A stretch of DNA of 46,439 nt from Gammaproteobacteria bacterium (GCA_005801205.1 SYDJ01000054.1:1-46439); one strand, 5' to 3'. Counted from the first letter of the stretch, positions 9,127 through 19,640 are shown. Notes: generated from the letters alone by a model not told the origin. Program-made: numbers and translations.

Positions 9127-11814
9127 ATGACTAACGAGCGCGATCTGAACTTTCAGAACAAGGAAGCGCTGGAGCAACGAATCCAGCAGCTCGAAAAAGA
9201 GGTGAGCCTCTTAGAGGAACGCCTGCGCCATTCAAAAGCCAATAACATTGGCACCCGCACACCTGAGGGTGGGCTAATCAAAAATGCTTGGCTGATTCCG
9301 TTTGGCCAATATCTTCTGATTGAATCTGACCAAGCCAATATTAGCGATGCGCTGCAAAAACTCGGCACTCTTTTCGATGTGATCGACTGCAGTCTTTGGC
9401 GTATGAGTGTGGGTTCAACCTGCGCTGCGAACGTCTCTGTTTCTTCATGGCAATGTTTAGGACGCTGGCAAAAAAAATTCACGCCAAAATTACACGAAGC
9501 TGATTGGCTAACCGGTATTTGGCATAAAGATTCCCATGTGGCTGCCAGCCTGTACGCGGGCAAGCCTGTTGCACTCCTTGCTGCCGATCCCGACGTTGCG
9601 GAGGCCACTGCACCACTGCGCAACGCCAATATTTTTAGCTCGTTGTTGGTTCCGGTTCTGCGCTACAACTTGCTCGAAGGTTTTGTGGTGTTGCATCGCG
9701 ATGATCCACGCGGTTGGTACACGCGCGATCTTGACCGTTTAATGTTTATCGCTACCGCCTTATTTAACTTGTACGACCGTCAACAATTGATCACTAAATT
9801 GAGCGATCGAGACACGCGCTTTAATTATGCCATTGAAGCCAGCAGCGATGGCCTTTGGGATTGGAATATCACCAGCGGAAAAATTTATTTCAGCCGCAGC
9901 TATTTGCGCATGCTGGGCTACTACTACGAGGATTTGCCCGGTAATCTCACGACCTTGCATGATTATTTTTTACATAATGAAGATGTTGATGTTGTTATGC
10001 AGCGTCTCTATACGGCGATAGAGAATGGCGAAACCTACGTGAATTTACAGTGCCGTATGCAGCATCAAAACGGGAACGTTATCTGGGTGCAATCCAAAAT
10101 GAAACTGTGCGAACCAGATGATGCGGGTAAGCCCACTCGCTGTGTAGGCTTAAATAACAACATCACCGATTTTATTTTGGCGCGTGAAGATTTATTGGAA
10201 GCAAAAACGCAAGCGGATATGGCCAACAAAACCAAAAGCGAATTTTTGGCGCGTATGAGTCATGAAATCCGCACACCCATGAACGCCATTATTGGATTGG
10301 GCTATTTACTTAAAGATACTCATCTTGATGAGCAGCAAAATAGTTACCTTGGCAGTTTAAACTCAGCGTCAGATTCGCTGTTGCACATTATCAATGAAGT
10401 CTTGGATTTCTCTAAAATCGACAGTGGCAGAATTATTCTTGAGCATTCACATTTCGATTTAGATCAGCTGTTTGAAAAAATTTCGCGGCTGTTTGAAATC
10501 AGTGCTATCCATAAAGCCGTGCGTATCATTTATGACATTAAAGCTGATGTACCACGCTTTTTGCGGGGCGATGCAGCGCGCTTAAGTCAAGTGATTGATC
10601 AACTTGTTAGTAACGCGCTGCAATTCTCAGAAACCACTGAAGTTATTGTTGGCGTAAAACTGCGTGAGGCCAATGTCAAATTTATCGATTTAGAGTTTTC
10701 AGTCAGTGACTTTGGTGTAGGTATTAGTGGTGATCGGCTGGCACGCATTAATCAATCTTTAAAAAATCATGTCACCATAAACGATGCTGGGCATTTACGT
10801 TTTGGCTTGGGTATTTGTGATCACCTAGTTCAATTGATGAATGGTGAAATGCATATCGACAGCGCCCCACAGAAAGGTTGCCGAGTTACTTTTAGCGCGC
10901 GTTTTGATCATAGCCATTTGGGCTCGCGCTTGCTCGATAAGCATGTGCGTGAGCTAAACAACATCAAAACATTGATAGTAGACGATAATGCCATAGCCCG
11001 TACGGTCATGAAGACTACGGCAAAAACGATTGGCTTGATGGTAGAGGATGTAGAAACCGCAGAGCAAGCACTAACAAAAATTATGCAAGCCAATGCGAGC
11101 GGTCAGCCATTTCATTTTGTGTTAATGGATTATCGTATGCCGGCAATGGATGGCATAGAAGCGGCAGCCGCTATCAAACACAATACAAATTTGGGCTACA
11201 AGCCGCATGTAATTTTGGTGTCTGCCTATCATCGTGATGAAATGTCTAATATGGATAATTACGCATTAAACGTGGATGAATTTTTGAGTAAGCCAGTCAG
11301 CGAGGCGCGCTTGCTGGAAACCATTAGCAGTGTGATCAGTAAAGACGAATACTTGCAAAGTATCAGCGCTGTTAATCTTGAATCCTCTGAGCAGGATGCG
11401 ATTTTAAAAAATGCACGCGTGCTAGTGGCAGAAGATAATCTGGTGAACCAGCAGGTAGTACGCGGTGTGTTAAAAAAGAAAGTTATGACGGTGACTGTTG
11501 TGAATAATGGCCTAGAGGCGATAGATGTTATTAACAACAGCAAGGAGCCTTTTGATTTAATTTTAATGGATTTAGAAATGCCAGAAATGGATGGCCTATG
11601 TGCAACTCAAGCTATCCGCGCGGGTGAGCGCTCGCCGAATATTCCTATTGTTGCGCTCACCGCGCAGGCTATGCGCGGCGACCGCGAGCGCTGCATTGCG
11701 GCGGGTATGAGCGCCTATTTATCTAAACCGATTAACCCTGAACTCTTGTACAAAACCTTAGTGGAGCAGCTGCGCGAGCAATCTATGGAGAACGGCCACG
11801 AGAATTCGCATTAA
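9127..11814 (+). CDS. Hybrid sensor histidine kinase (GAF-like, PAS, HisKA, HATPase, two REC domains)
   Basis: PAS_3-like DGLWDWNITSGKIYFS; H-box MSHEIRTPMNAIIGL; N-box SNALQFS; DFGVGIS; two receivers (IVDDNAIA...LMDYRMPAMDG and VAEDNLVNQ...LMDLEMPEMDG). Confidence 0.93.
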   Translation: MTNERDLNFQNKEALEQRIQQLEKEVSLLEERLRHSKANNIGTRTPEGGLIKNAWLIPFGQYLLIESDQANISDALQKLGTLFDVIDCSLWRMSVGSTCAANVSVSSWQCLGRWQKKFTPKLHEADWLTGIWHKDSHVAASLYAGKPVALLAADPDVAEATAPLRNANIFSSLLVPVLRYNLLEGFVVLHRDDPRGWYTRDLDRLMFIATALFNLYDRQQLITKLSDRDTRFNYAIEASSDGLWDWNITSGKIYFSRSYLRMLGYYYEDLPGNLTTLHDYFLHNEDVDVVMQRLYTAIENGETYVNLQCRMQHQNGNVIWVQSKMKLCEPDDAGKPTRCVGLNNNITDFILAREDLLEAKTQADMANKTKSEFLARMSHEIRTPMNAIIGLGYLLKDTHLDEQQNSYLGSLNSASDSLLHIINEVLDFSKIDSGRIILEHSHFDLDQLFEKISRLFEISAIHKAVRIIYDIKADVPRFLRGDAARLSQVIDQLVSNALQFSETTEVIVGVKLREANVKFIDLEFSVSDFGVGISGDRLARINQSLKNHVTINDAGHLRFGLGICDHLVQLMNGEMHIDSAPQKGCRVTFSARFDHSHLGSRLLDKHVRELNNIKTLIVDDNAIARTVMKTTAKTIGLMVEDVETAEQALTKIMQANASGQPFHFVLMDYRMPAMDGIEAAAAIKHNTNLGYKPHVILVSAYHRDEMSNMDNYALNVDEFLSKPVSEARLLETISSVISKDEYLQSISAVNLESSEQDAILKNARVLVAEDNLVNQQVVRGVLKKKVMTVTVVNNGLEAIDVINNSKEPFDLILMDLEMPEMDGLCATQAIRAGERSPNIPIVALTAQAMRGDRERCIAAGMSAYLSKPINPELLYKTLVEQLREQSMENGHENSH

Positions 11815-11877
11815 GTTTTTAATCATTGCATCAAGCGGTTAATGCCAAATTAATTTTCCCTTTCGCAAGACATTTCT

Positions 11878-14766
11878 ATGACCTTAGCAGCTGAACAGGA
11901 AATAAGTTTTGAGGGAATAGATCGCAAGCAATTAAGCAAAATAAAGCAGCACTATACCCAGCTTAATCAAGTGCGCTATCAACGAACTTTGGATGTTCTC
12001 TCTGAGCGCCAGCAACAATTTCTAGCGCTCTTGCCGCTATTTTTTCACGTTAATCACCCCATGCTGCCGGGCTATATTAGCCACCTCACTCCCGCAGGTG
12101 TTCAAGGCTATACGCCCAGTAAAGACGATATTCGTATCGCCAAAGGCCTTGCACGCAGCTTTACTTATCAGCGGGATCTCGTGGATAAAACCGATGCAAT
12201 TGAAGCGCTCTTTATGATGGGCAGTTTAGGCACTATTGCACAGGCAGATAATAGTGATATTGATGTTTGGGTTTGCCACAGTGAAAATCTAGGCCGTACT
12301 GCGCTCACTGAACTGCAAGAAAAATGCACACTTTTAACCTGCTGGGCAGCCGATAATATTCATATAGAAGCAAACTTTTTTTTAATGGAAGCGCAACAGT
12401 TTCGGCAGGGGCAACAACAATTACTTACCAGCGAGGCGAGTGGTACGGCACAGCATTTTTTATTGTTGGATGAATTTTATCGTACCGCTGTGTGGTTAGC
12501 AGGGCGCTTGCCGCTCTGGTGGTTTGTGCCAGTAGAGCAAGAAAAAAATTATCTAGGCTATACCAATAATTTACTGGATAAACGTTTCTTGCGTGCCGCA
12601 GACTATATTGATTTTGGCGGCATACCAGAAATTCCAGTGAATGAATTTATCGGTGCAGGCATTTGGCAATTATATAAGGGCATAGATTCGCCCTATAAAT
12701 CGGTGCTCAAATTATTGCTCTTAGAAGCTTATTCCAATGATAGGTTTAAGGAGCCTTTAGCGCTGAAATTAAAGCGAAAAATTTACGTAGAAATCAATAG
12801 CGCAAAAATACTGGATGCTGATGAATTAGATGCTTACGTGTTGGTTTACCAGCGGTTAGAAGATTATTTGTTGGCACACAATCAATCGACACGTTTAGAG
12901 CTGGTGCGCCGCTGTTTTTATTTCAAATCGGGAAAATATTTATCGCGCACCAGCCGCAATGCGAATAAAGCCTGGCAGCGATTATTGTTAGAAAAAATGG
13001 TAGTCAGTTGGGGTTGGGATCATCGCCAATTAACTATGCTGGATAATCGCGCCTATTGGAAATCGCCGCACGTATTGGCAGAGCGAAACTTGCTAGCCAA
13101 TGAGTTGAATCAAGGTTATCGCCTGTTAGTGGATTTAAATAAAAATAATCGCGGTGAAACCGCTATTAGCGGCAATGAATTATTAATTTTAGGTAGAAAA
13201 CTACACGCTGCATTTGAGCGAAAAGCTGGAAAAATTGATTGGATTAATCCCAATATTTCTCAAGATTTAAGCGAACCTGCCTTGTGCTTTGTGCAAACGC
13301 AAGATGCAGGCACTAACCTTTGGCAAGTTTATCGCGGCAGCCAACAAGATTTAAGCTTGCGCAATCAAGCCTCTGAACCTATTAAGCGCTCGCGTAATGT
13401 TATGGAGTTGTTACTCTGGTGTTACGGCAATGGTATTTTTGTGATGGGTACCAAATTAGACATAGCCACCAAAGATTTCTCTTTACAGCCATCTCAGCGC
13501 CAGCAGTTATTACATGTGATTCAACAATGGCTGCCGCTACCGGTTGAAAAAATCGAACATGAACGTTTTTTGCAAAATGCTCAGCCCACAAGAATTCTTA
13601 TGCTCTTTAATGTGGGCGTAGAACCACAAGCCGACTTGCACAAAAAAGGGTTGCAAATGCTAAGTAGCCAGCGCGATGCCTTTGGCTACAGCGGTATGAA
13701 GGAAAATTTAGTGATCAGTGCCGATATTGTGCAGATCAATAGTTGGGGCGAACTGGTTTGCCGTCACTTTGATGCGGATGCCCTAGTGAATTGCCTGCTG
13801 CATTATTTGCGTGCAATACCGCCAGGAAAAAATACTGGGTTACCTGAGCTGACCATTCGCTGTTTTAGCATGGGGCAGGGCACGACTATTGAGCAGCGCG
13901 TATTAGAATTGTGGCGCGCGATTATCACCTGTTTTTATTCTGGCACGCGTGCGCGCAATACTCGCTTTATTTTTGAAATGGCAGAGGAATACTTCCTGCT
14001 GCAATTTATGCAGCAACATGCGCAAATTTTGCGCTTTCAAAGCTATGAAAAATTGTTAGAAAAATTAGCCTTGCCGCAAATGGAATTTAGTCCGCTCGTA
14101 GTAGATGCCTATGCTCTGCGCGATAAACCGCTACGCCTATTTTCTGACGTGATCAAAACCCCAGCCATCTATTTGTTTTATCAGCTAGGAAAAAATCAAG
14201 CGCATATCACGCTGGTAGATCACAAGGGCGCATTTTTCAGCAAGACAACGCCGCTCTTTAATGTGCAATCGCTCTTGCGCCCGCTCTGCCGTTTTATTCG
14301 CTCCGCACTTGAGCGCCAAGCCTTGGATACACAGTATCACCATGACAACACCGCCAAGGTAGATGACCTACAAGCGATTAAAATATTTGAACTCATGGGC
14401 GACCAAAAACAAAAAACCGCCTATTTAGAAACGCGGAATATCCCGCAGGATTTATCCCAGTTACAGTTCATCAATGTATGTGCAGTTGCAGAGCCCAATC
14501 AATATGAAGAACTGAGCTTTACACTCTATTGCGATGGCAAAGAATTTTCCGCGCTAGAATTTGGCGATGATTTATTTAGCATAGTTGCGCGCTACATAGT
14601 CGCCTGCCGTAAAAATGGCGAAACCTATCCCTGTTACATCACCGATTTAGATTTGTCCCTCTGTCGCGAACTCATCGCCCCGCAAACCGGCGTACAATTA
14701 ATTCACTACCTACATATTAAGAATGAGATAGAGCAGAAGTTGAATGATGCGTTGTTGCGTGAATAA
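11878..14766 (+). CDS. cyaA: Class I adenylate cyclase
   Basis: Class I motif MMGSLGTIAQADNSDIDVWVC; full-length protein of 962 aa. Confidence 0.95.
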   Translation: MTLAAEQEISFEGIDRKQLSKIKQHYTQLNQVRYQRTLDVLSERQQQFLALLPLFFHVNHPMLPGYISHLTPAGVQGYTPSKDDIRIAKGLARSFTYQRDLVDKTDAIEALFMMGSLGTIAQADNSDIDVWVCHSENLGRTALTELQEKCTLLTCWAADNIHIEANFFLMEAQQFRQGQQQLLTSEASGTAQHFLLLDEFYRTAVWLAGRLPLWWFVPVEQEKNYLGYTNNLLDKRFLRAADYIDFGGIPEIPVNEFIGAGIWQLYKGIDSPYKSVLKLLLLEAYSNDRFKEPLALKLKRKIYVEINSAKILDADELDAYVLVYQRLEDYLLAHNQSTRLELVRRCFYFKSGKYLSRTSRNANKAWQRLLLEKMVVSWGWDHRQLTMLDNRAYWKSPHVLAERNLLANELNQGYRLLVDLNKNNRGETAISGNELLILGRKLHAAFERKAGKIDWINPNISQDLSEPALCFVQTQDAGTNLWQVYRGSQQDLSLRNQASEPIKRSRNVMELLLWCYGNGIFVMGTKLDIATKDFSLQPSQRQQLLHVIQQWLPLPVEKIEHERFLQNAQPTRILMLFNVGVEPQADLHKKGLQMLSSQRDAFGYSGMKENLVISADIVQINSWGELVCRHFDADALVNCLLHYLRAIPPGKNTGLPELTIRCFSMGQGTTIEQRVLELWRAIITCFYSGTRARNTRFIFEMAEEYFLLQFMQQHAQILRFQSYEKLLEKLALPQMEFSPLVVDAYALRDKPLRLFSDVIKTPAIYLFYQLGKNQAHITLVDHKGAFFSKTTPLFNVQSLLRPLCRFIRSALERQALDTQYHHDNTAKVDDLQAIKIFELMGDQKQKTAYLETRNIPQDLSQLQFINVCAVAEPNQYEELSFTLYCDGKEFSALEFGDDLFSIVARYIVACRKNGETYPCYITDLDLSLCRELIAPQTGVQLIHYLHIKNEIEQKLNDALLRE

Positions 14767-14860
14767 GGCTATTCAGACATTCTGATGCAATAGAAAAATA
14801 ATTTAATTTCACCTATATTTCACTGAGAATCGGCGACACTATTAGGCTGAACCTCGTTTC

Positions 14861-15556
14861 ATGGGCGCATCATTGAAAATATTGATAATTGAAGATAATC
14901 AAACTATTTGTCGCCAGCTAGGCGAGTTTCTAGCTGGCCATCAGTGGCAGATTGATTTTGCACATAACGCGAGTTTAGGTATTCAGCTTGCGCTTGAATA
15001 CATCTACGATGTGATTTTACTGGATCTTAATTTGCCAGATAGAGATGGCCTTGCTGTTTGTGAAGAGATAAAAAGCAATGCGGAGATCACTCCACCGATT
15101 TTGATGGTTACAGCGCGCGACAGCTTTGAGGATAAAGCCGTGGGCTTTCGAAGTGGTGCAGATGATTATCTCACCAAACCTTTTGATTTGCGCGAGTTGG
15201 CATTACGTTGCGAAGCCTTAGCGCGACGCCACTCTTTACATAAATCTAAAACACTCGCTTTGGGTGAATTGACGCTGGATACCAGAGCCAAAACGGCTAT
15301 GCACAAAGGTGTTCTGCTGGATTTAACGAGCATTGGATTTCGCATTTTGGAGTTGCTAGTAAATTGCTATCCAGAACCTGCATCGCGTGCTTACATCGCG
15401 CATCAGTTGTGGGGAGATGCGCCACCAGAAAGTGATGCACTAAAATCGCATATTTACGTGTTGCGAAAATCACTTGATCAGTCTTTTGGTAAGCCAATGA
15501 TAAAAACGGTGATGAATGTAGGTTATAAACTAGAGCAGCCCTGCCATGTGGATTAA
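14861..15556 (+). CDS. OmpR/PhoB-family response regulator
   Basis: REC (IIEDNQ, LLDLNLPDRDG, TKPF) plus winged helix (HIYVLRKSLDQ...MIKTVMNVGYKL). Confidence 0.93.
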   Translation: MGASLKILIIEDNQTICRQLGEFLAGHQWQIDFAHNASLGIQLALEYIYDVILLDLNLPDRDGLAVCEEIKSNAEITPPILMVTARDSFEDKAVGFRSGADDYLTKPFDLRELALRCEALARRHSLHKSKTLALGELTLDTRAKTAMHKGVLLDLTSIGFRILELLVNCYPEPASRAYIAHQLWGDAPPESDALKSHIYVLRKSLDQSFGKPMIKTVMNVGYKLEQPCHVD

Positions 15557-16772
15557 AAATATTAAGGATCAAACACTGGTGCTGCTGGTTAGCTTAACGC
15601 TTGGTGTAGCCTTAGCCTTCTCGATATTAGCAGTGATAGCTGCATTCGTAATTGAAGACGCTGTGATATCCAATTTTTTAGATGAACAGGCAAGTCATAT
15701 CGAAAAACAGTATGCTCAGCAGGGTAATGTTCCACCCTTAGCGTTTAGTTTTCTGGAGGTTTTCGAAAGCGTTGGTGCAATGCCGACGTGGGCACAAGAC
15801 AATATTAATCCAGATCGAATAGACGGTGAGATATTCACCGCAGACGCTTCACATTATCACTATAGAAAGCTTACGCTAAGCGAAGGTCGAGAAGGATATT
15901 TGTTAGCAGAAGTTTCTAGGCTTTTGGTAGTGACTCATCAGCCCCGCATATTAGTTATATTTTTATTGGTATTTGTTGTTGCGATTGCTGTTGCAGTTTT
16001 TTTGGCCGTTAAATTTTCGCAGAAAATTGTCAATCCGATTCTGGCATTAACCGATGCTGTGAAGCATATAGAACAACCTGCAACTAGCGCGCGGTTGCCA
16101 GAATTAAACTTTGAGCTGGGTTACCTTTCTAAGGCTATGCAAACAAGCTTTGATAAGCTAAATAAAGTTCTGGAACAAGAAAAAGCGTTTACAACGAATG
16201 TAAGCCATGAACTCCGTACACCACTGACGGTGTTAAAAAATAGTTGCGTACTGATTGAGCAGCGTGGGTTTGTGTTAGAAGACTTGGCGCAAATTAAAAG
16301 CTCCGCTGTGCAAATGGAGCATATAGTTAATGTCTTATTTGCGCTAGCGCGCAAAGAAACTATCGCACAGCAGCCTTGCAATATCATTATCACGTTAGAG
16401 CAAGCCATTTTGCTATGTCGCGTCCCACAACTCGAACAATTTCAGATTCATTTTGATGTTCCTCAAGATCTCACCCTCTTGGCAAATTCCAACCTACTGC
16501 AATTGCTCTTTATTAATTTGTTTCGCAATGCGGCAGAACATGCCAGTGAGCCAAGCATTTCCATAAGCTACGAAAATGGTAAGCTTATGTTTGATAATAA
16601 AACTGAATATCTTCCTGAGGTTGATATCACTCAGGCCGGAATAAAAGGCGATAAGAGTGACGGTATAGGGCAAGGTTTGTATTTGGTTTCGCGTATAGCA
16701 GAACATTTTAACTGGCATGTCACCCTAGCGACTTCAACGCAACATTTTCGCGTTATTATAAAGTTCGCGTAA
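15546..16772 (+). CDS. Sensor histidine kinase
   Basis: Two TMs, H-box NVSHELRTPLTVLK, N-box NLFRNAAEHAS, GIGQGLYLV; start overlaps the regulator. Confidence 0.92.
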   Translation: MWIKNIKDQTLVLLVSLTLGVALAFSILAVIAAFVIEDAVISNFLDEQASHIEKQYAQQGNVPPLAFSFLEVFESVGAMPTWAQDNINPDRIDGEIFTADASHYHYRKLTLSEGREGYLLAEVSRLLVVTHQPRILVIFLLVFVVAIAVAVFLAVKFSQKIVNPILALTDAVKHIEQPATSARLPELNFELGYLSKAMQTSFDKLNKVLEQEKAFTTNVSHELRTPLTVLKNSCVLIEQRGFVLEDLAQIKSSAVQMEHIVNVLFALARKETIAQQPCNIIITLEQAILLCRVPQLEQFQIHFDVPQDLTLLANSNLLQLLFINLFRNAAEHASEPSISISYENGKLMFDNKTEYLPEVDITQAGIKGDKSDGIGQGLYLVSRIAEHFNWHVTLATSTQHFRVIIKFA

Positions 16773-16831
16773 TTCACCTAAATTTCTCCTTCACTCCTTT
16801 ACTCTTCTATTTTTCAATAAAGGAGAGAGTA

Positions 16832-17911
16832 ATGATTAAAAAACTGTTAATTGGTGTTGGCGGAATTTTCTTGGTATTGGCAGTCATAGTATCGGCTGTT
16901 ATCTATTGGGGCTCTAAATTTTCACCTAACACGCAAGAATTTGAGAAGCTGCGAGCTACACAGGTTAGTGATATTCCTTATTTGCAAAATTCTCTGCCTG
17001 CAACGCGGGGCAAAATTTTAGCGGTAGTCACTAGTACGCGGATACTAGGCGACACAGGTAGACTCACAGGTTATGAATTAACAGAGCTTGCACGAGCCTA
17101 TTGGGTTTTTAAAGCCAACGGTTTTGAGGTAGATATTGCCAGTACTGCAGGTGGTGAACCCTATGCCTTGCTGGATGATGAGGATATGGCCGCATACGAT
17201 TATGCTTTTTTAAATGACGCTACGGCTCAACATAAAGCAAAAAATACCCTTAACCTTAGCGAGGTAAATGCAGACAATTATCAAGCAGTTTATTTTGTTG
17301 GCGGTAAAGGGGCGATGTTTGATTTTCCTAACAATCAAATAATTTCCAATTTAGTTACAAGCTTCGCTGCGCAGAACAAGGTTATCGCTGCTGTCTGCCA
17401 CGGCCCCGCTGCACTCATTAATGTAAAGACCGCAAATGGTGAATGGTTGGTTGCCAATAAAAAAGTGAGTGCATTTACGAATAGTGAAGAGTTACTGTTG
17501 ATTCCAAATGCGGAAATTATTTTTCCATTTTTATTGCAAACAAAACTGCAGGAGCGCGGCGCAGATTTTATTGCGGGCTCAGATTATTTGGAGCAAGTGA
17601 GTATAAGCGAGAAGTTAATTACTGGACAAAATCCTTGGTCAGTTTGGCGTACAGCAGAAGAGACGGTCAGACTGTTGGGTTATGAGCCCCTAGTTCGCAC
17701 TATCACTCCTGAGGAAAACAGTGTGGCTTTACTGAAACTTTTTAGTAAAGCAGGGTTGGATGTTGCAGAAGAAACCCTTAGAAATAATGAGCATAAATAT
17801 TACGGCCGATTAATACTCATGCATGCATTTGTGGCTTTTATGAAATGGGAACCGCTAAACGGGTTCAAATTAATGATACTGGCGGATAGCCTTAAACCTT
17901 TGCGTTCATAG
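16832..17911 (+). CDS. Membrane-anchored DJ-1/PfpI family protein
   Basis: N-terminal TM followed by nucleophile-elbow region VIAAVCHGPAAL and FVGGKGAMFDF. Confidence 0.85.
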   Translation: MIKKLLIGVGGIFLVLAVIVSAVIYWGSKFSPNTQEFEKLRATQVSDIPYLQNSLPATRGKILAVVTSTRILGDTGRLTGYELTELARAYWVFKANGFEVDIASTAGGEPYALLDDEDMAAYDYAFLNDATAQHKAKNTLNLSEVNADNYQAVYFVGGKGAMFDFPNNQIISNLVTSFAAQNKVIAAVCHGPAALINVKTANGEWLVANKKVSAFTNSEELLLIPNAEIIFPFLLQTKLQERGADFIAGSDYLEQVSISEKLITGQNPWSVWRTAEETVRLLGYEPLVRTITPEENSVALLKLFSKAGLDVAEETLRNNEHKYYGRLILMHAFVAFMKWEPLNGFKLMILADSLKPLRS

Positions 17912-17930
17912 CTTAAAATATCTCTATGTT

Positions 17931-17948
17931 GTGGGTCGAAAGACCCAC
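17931..17948 (+). terminator. Possible terminator hairpin after PfpI gene
   Basis: GTGGGTC-GAAA-GACCCAC perfect stem; T-tract poor. Confidence 0.4.
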
Positions 17949-18048
17949 TTAATAGCATGAATGCCCTTGTTCTCCTCTCCGCCTTAGTCAATCATAGCCA
18001 CCTCACGCCAGCGCTAATAATAGGCTGACAAAAATAAAACTTGCATTA

Positions 18049-18067
18049 ACTAGGCGACTGGTCTAAT
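18049..18067. promoter_or_regulatory. Putative TetR operator upstream of the tetR gene
   Basis: ACTAGGCGACTGGTCTAAT, 16/19 identical to the operator at 18734-18752 and 8 bp before the ATG. Confidence 0.75.
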
Positions 18068-18075
18068 TTAACTCT

Positions 18076-18663
18076 ATGTCAGAAACTACACGCGACAAGC
18101 TGATCGCCACCAGCATTCACATTATGGCGGTTAAAGGCTTCAATAACACCGGTATTGCGGAGATTCTGACGCAGGTGAATGTGCCTAAGGGTTCGTTTTA
18201 TCACTACTTTAAAAGTAAGGATGAATTGGGCTTTGCGATTATTGAGCAATACGGCCAGCAGTTGCGTCAGGGTTTGGCTGCTCATCTTGAAAGTGCTGAA
18301 GGTAGCGCCATGGCGCGTTTACAGAGCTACTTCACGATGATTCTGGGTTATTTTGAAGGCAACTTTGGTCTGTGCAATTGCCTGCTGGGTAACTTGGGGC
18401 AAGAGTTGGCCATGCAGAATGTAGCCATGCGTGAGGCGATTTTTGTGCATTATCGCGCGGTGGAAAATCTCATCGCCGACTGTTTGAAGCAGGCGAAAAA
18501 AGAAGGTGAGCTAGCCGCTAATCTTGATGAACAGGTACTCGCCAAGATGTTTTTCGCCAGTTGGGAAGGTTGCTTGGTGCGTGCCAAGCTAGAGCAAACG
18601 GCGCAGCCCTTACGGGATTTGATTTACTTGTATTTTTCAGTGGTTTTTAAAGGCGCGGCTTAG
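18076..18663 (+). CDS. TetR/AcrR family transcriptional regulator
   Basis: N-terminal HTH VKGFNNTGIAEILTQVNVPKGSFYHYFKSKDELG. Confidence 0.93.
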   Translation: MSETTRDKLIATSIHIMAVKGFNNTGIAEILTQVNVPKGSFYHYFKSKDELGFAIIEQYGQQLRQGLAAHLESAEGSAMARLQSYFTMILGYFEGNFGLCNCLLGNLGQELAMQNVAMREAIFVHYRAVENLIADCLKQAKKEGELAANLDEQVLAKMFFASWEGCLVRAKLEQTAQPLRDLIYLYFSVVFKGAA

Positions 18664-18703
18664 ATTTAGTAATACATAGAGCGCGCCCCGACAATTTTTT
18701 CAC

Positions 18704-18724
18704 GACCCATAAGGGTCTTTTTTT
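18704..18724 (+). terminator. Rho-independent terminator after tetR
   Basis: GACCC-ATAA-GGGTC followed by seven T. Confidence 0.8.
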
Positions 18725-18733
18725 GGCAACCAA

Positions 18734-18752
18734 ATTAGACGACCGGTCTAAT
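18734..18752. promoter_or_regulatory. Putative TetR operator upstream of the SDR gene
   Basis: ATTAGAC-GACCG-GTCTAAT, perfect 7-bp arms. Confidence 0.8.
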
Positions 18753-18776
18753 AATTTAAATGTAAAGGTGATTATT

Positions 18777-19517
18777 ATGAGCTACACAATTCAAGGTAAA
18801 ACCGCATTGGTAACTGGGGCTAACCGTGGTATCGGCAAGGCGATAGTGGAGGCATTAATCGCTGAGGGCGCCAAGCGTATTTACACCGCTGCACGCAATA
18901 TTGAAAGCTTGCAAGCATTAGTAAGCCAAGCGCCGGACGTCATAGTGCCGGTACAACTGGATGTAACTAATGCCAGCGATATCGCCAATGTTGCCAGGCT
19001 TGTCGGTCAGTTGGATATTTTGATCAACAATGCAGGCATAGCCACGGGCAGTGACTTTTCGGGTGAGGCGAGCCTTCGTATCGCAGCAGATGAAATGGCT
19101 ACTAACTATTTTGGTGTTATTAACCTCACTCATGCCCTGTTGCCGGTATTACACAAGAGTGGCACGGCGGCGGTAATCAACGTCAGCTCCATTGCCGGTA
19201 TTGCAAACTTCCCCACGCTTGGCCCTTACTCGGCCTCAAAAGCGGCGGTGCACTCGTTTACTCAAGGCCTGCGTGCCGAAGTGCGTAAAGCCAATATTGC
19301 TGTGGTAGGTGTTTATCCCGGCCCAGTTGATACGGATATGACCAAAGATTTTGAGATGGATAAAGCTGCGCCAGCAGATGTAGCAAACGCGGTTTTAGCA
19401 AGCTTGAAAAATGGCGATGAGGATGTGTTCCCAGATGCGTTCTCGCAGGCGATGTATCAAGTATTTGTACAGAACCCCAAGCAGCTTGAGCAGCAGTTTG
19501 GGACTATGGTGGGGTAA
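18777..19517 (+). CDS. Short-chain dehydrogenase/reductase
   Basis: TGANRGIG cofactor motif, NNAG, YSASK catalytic motif. Start at 18777 preferred over 18723, which would overlap the operator. Confidence 0.93.
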   Translation: MSYTIQGKTALVTGANRGIGKAIVEALIAEGAKRIYTAARNIESLQALVSQAPDVIVPVQLDVTNASDIANVARLVGQLDILINNAGIATGSDFSGEASLRIAADEMATNYFGVINLTHALLPVLHKSGTAAVINVSSIAGIANFPTLGPYSASKAAVHSFTQGLRAEVRKANIAVVGVYPGPVDTDMTKDFEMDKAAPADVANAVLASLKNGDEDVFPDAFSQAMYQVFVQNPKQLEQQFGTMVG

Positions 19518-19526
19518 GACGTTTCA

Positions 19527-19550
19527 GTAAGCCTGCGCACGCAGGCTTAC
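19527..19550 (+). terminator. Terminator hairpin after SDR gene
   Basis: GTAAGCCTGC-GCAC-GCAGGCTTAC perfect stem. Confidence 0.55.
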
Positions 19551-19640
19551 TTCAAACCCTCTTTAAAACTAGAGACATTCTTGCGCTATTTCGTCACTAT
19601 ATCGCCTCGAAATTTGATAGTTCGCTAGCTGGGCGCAGAG

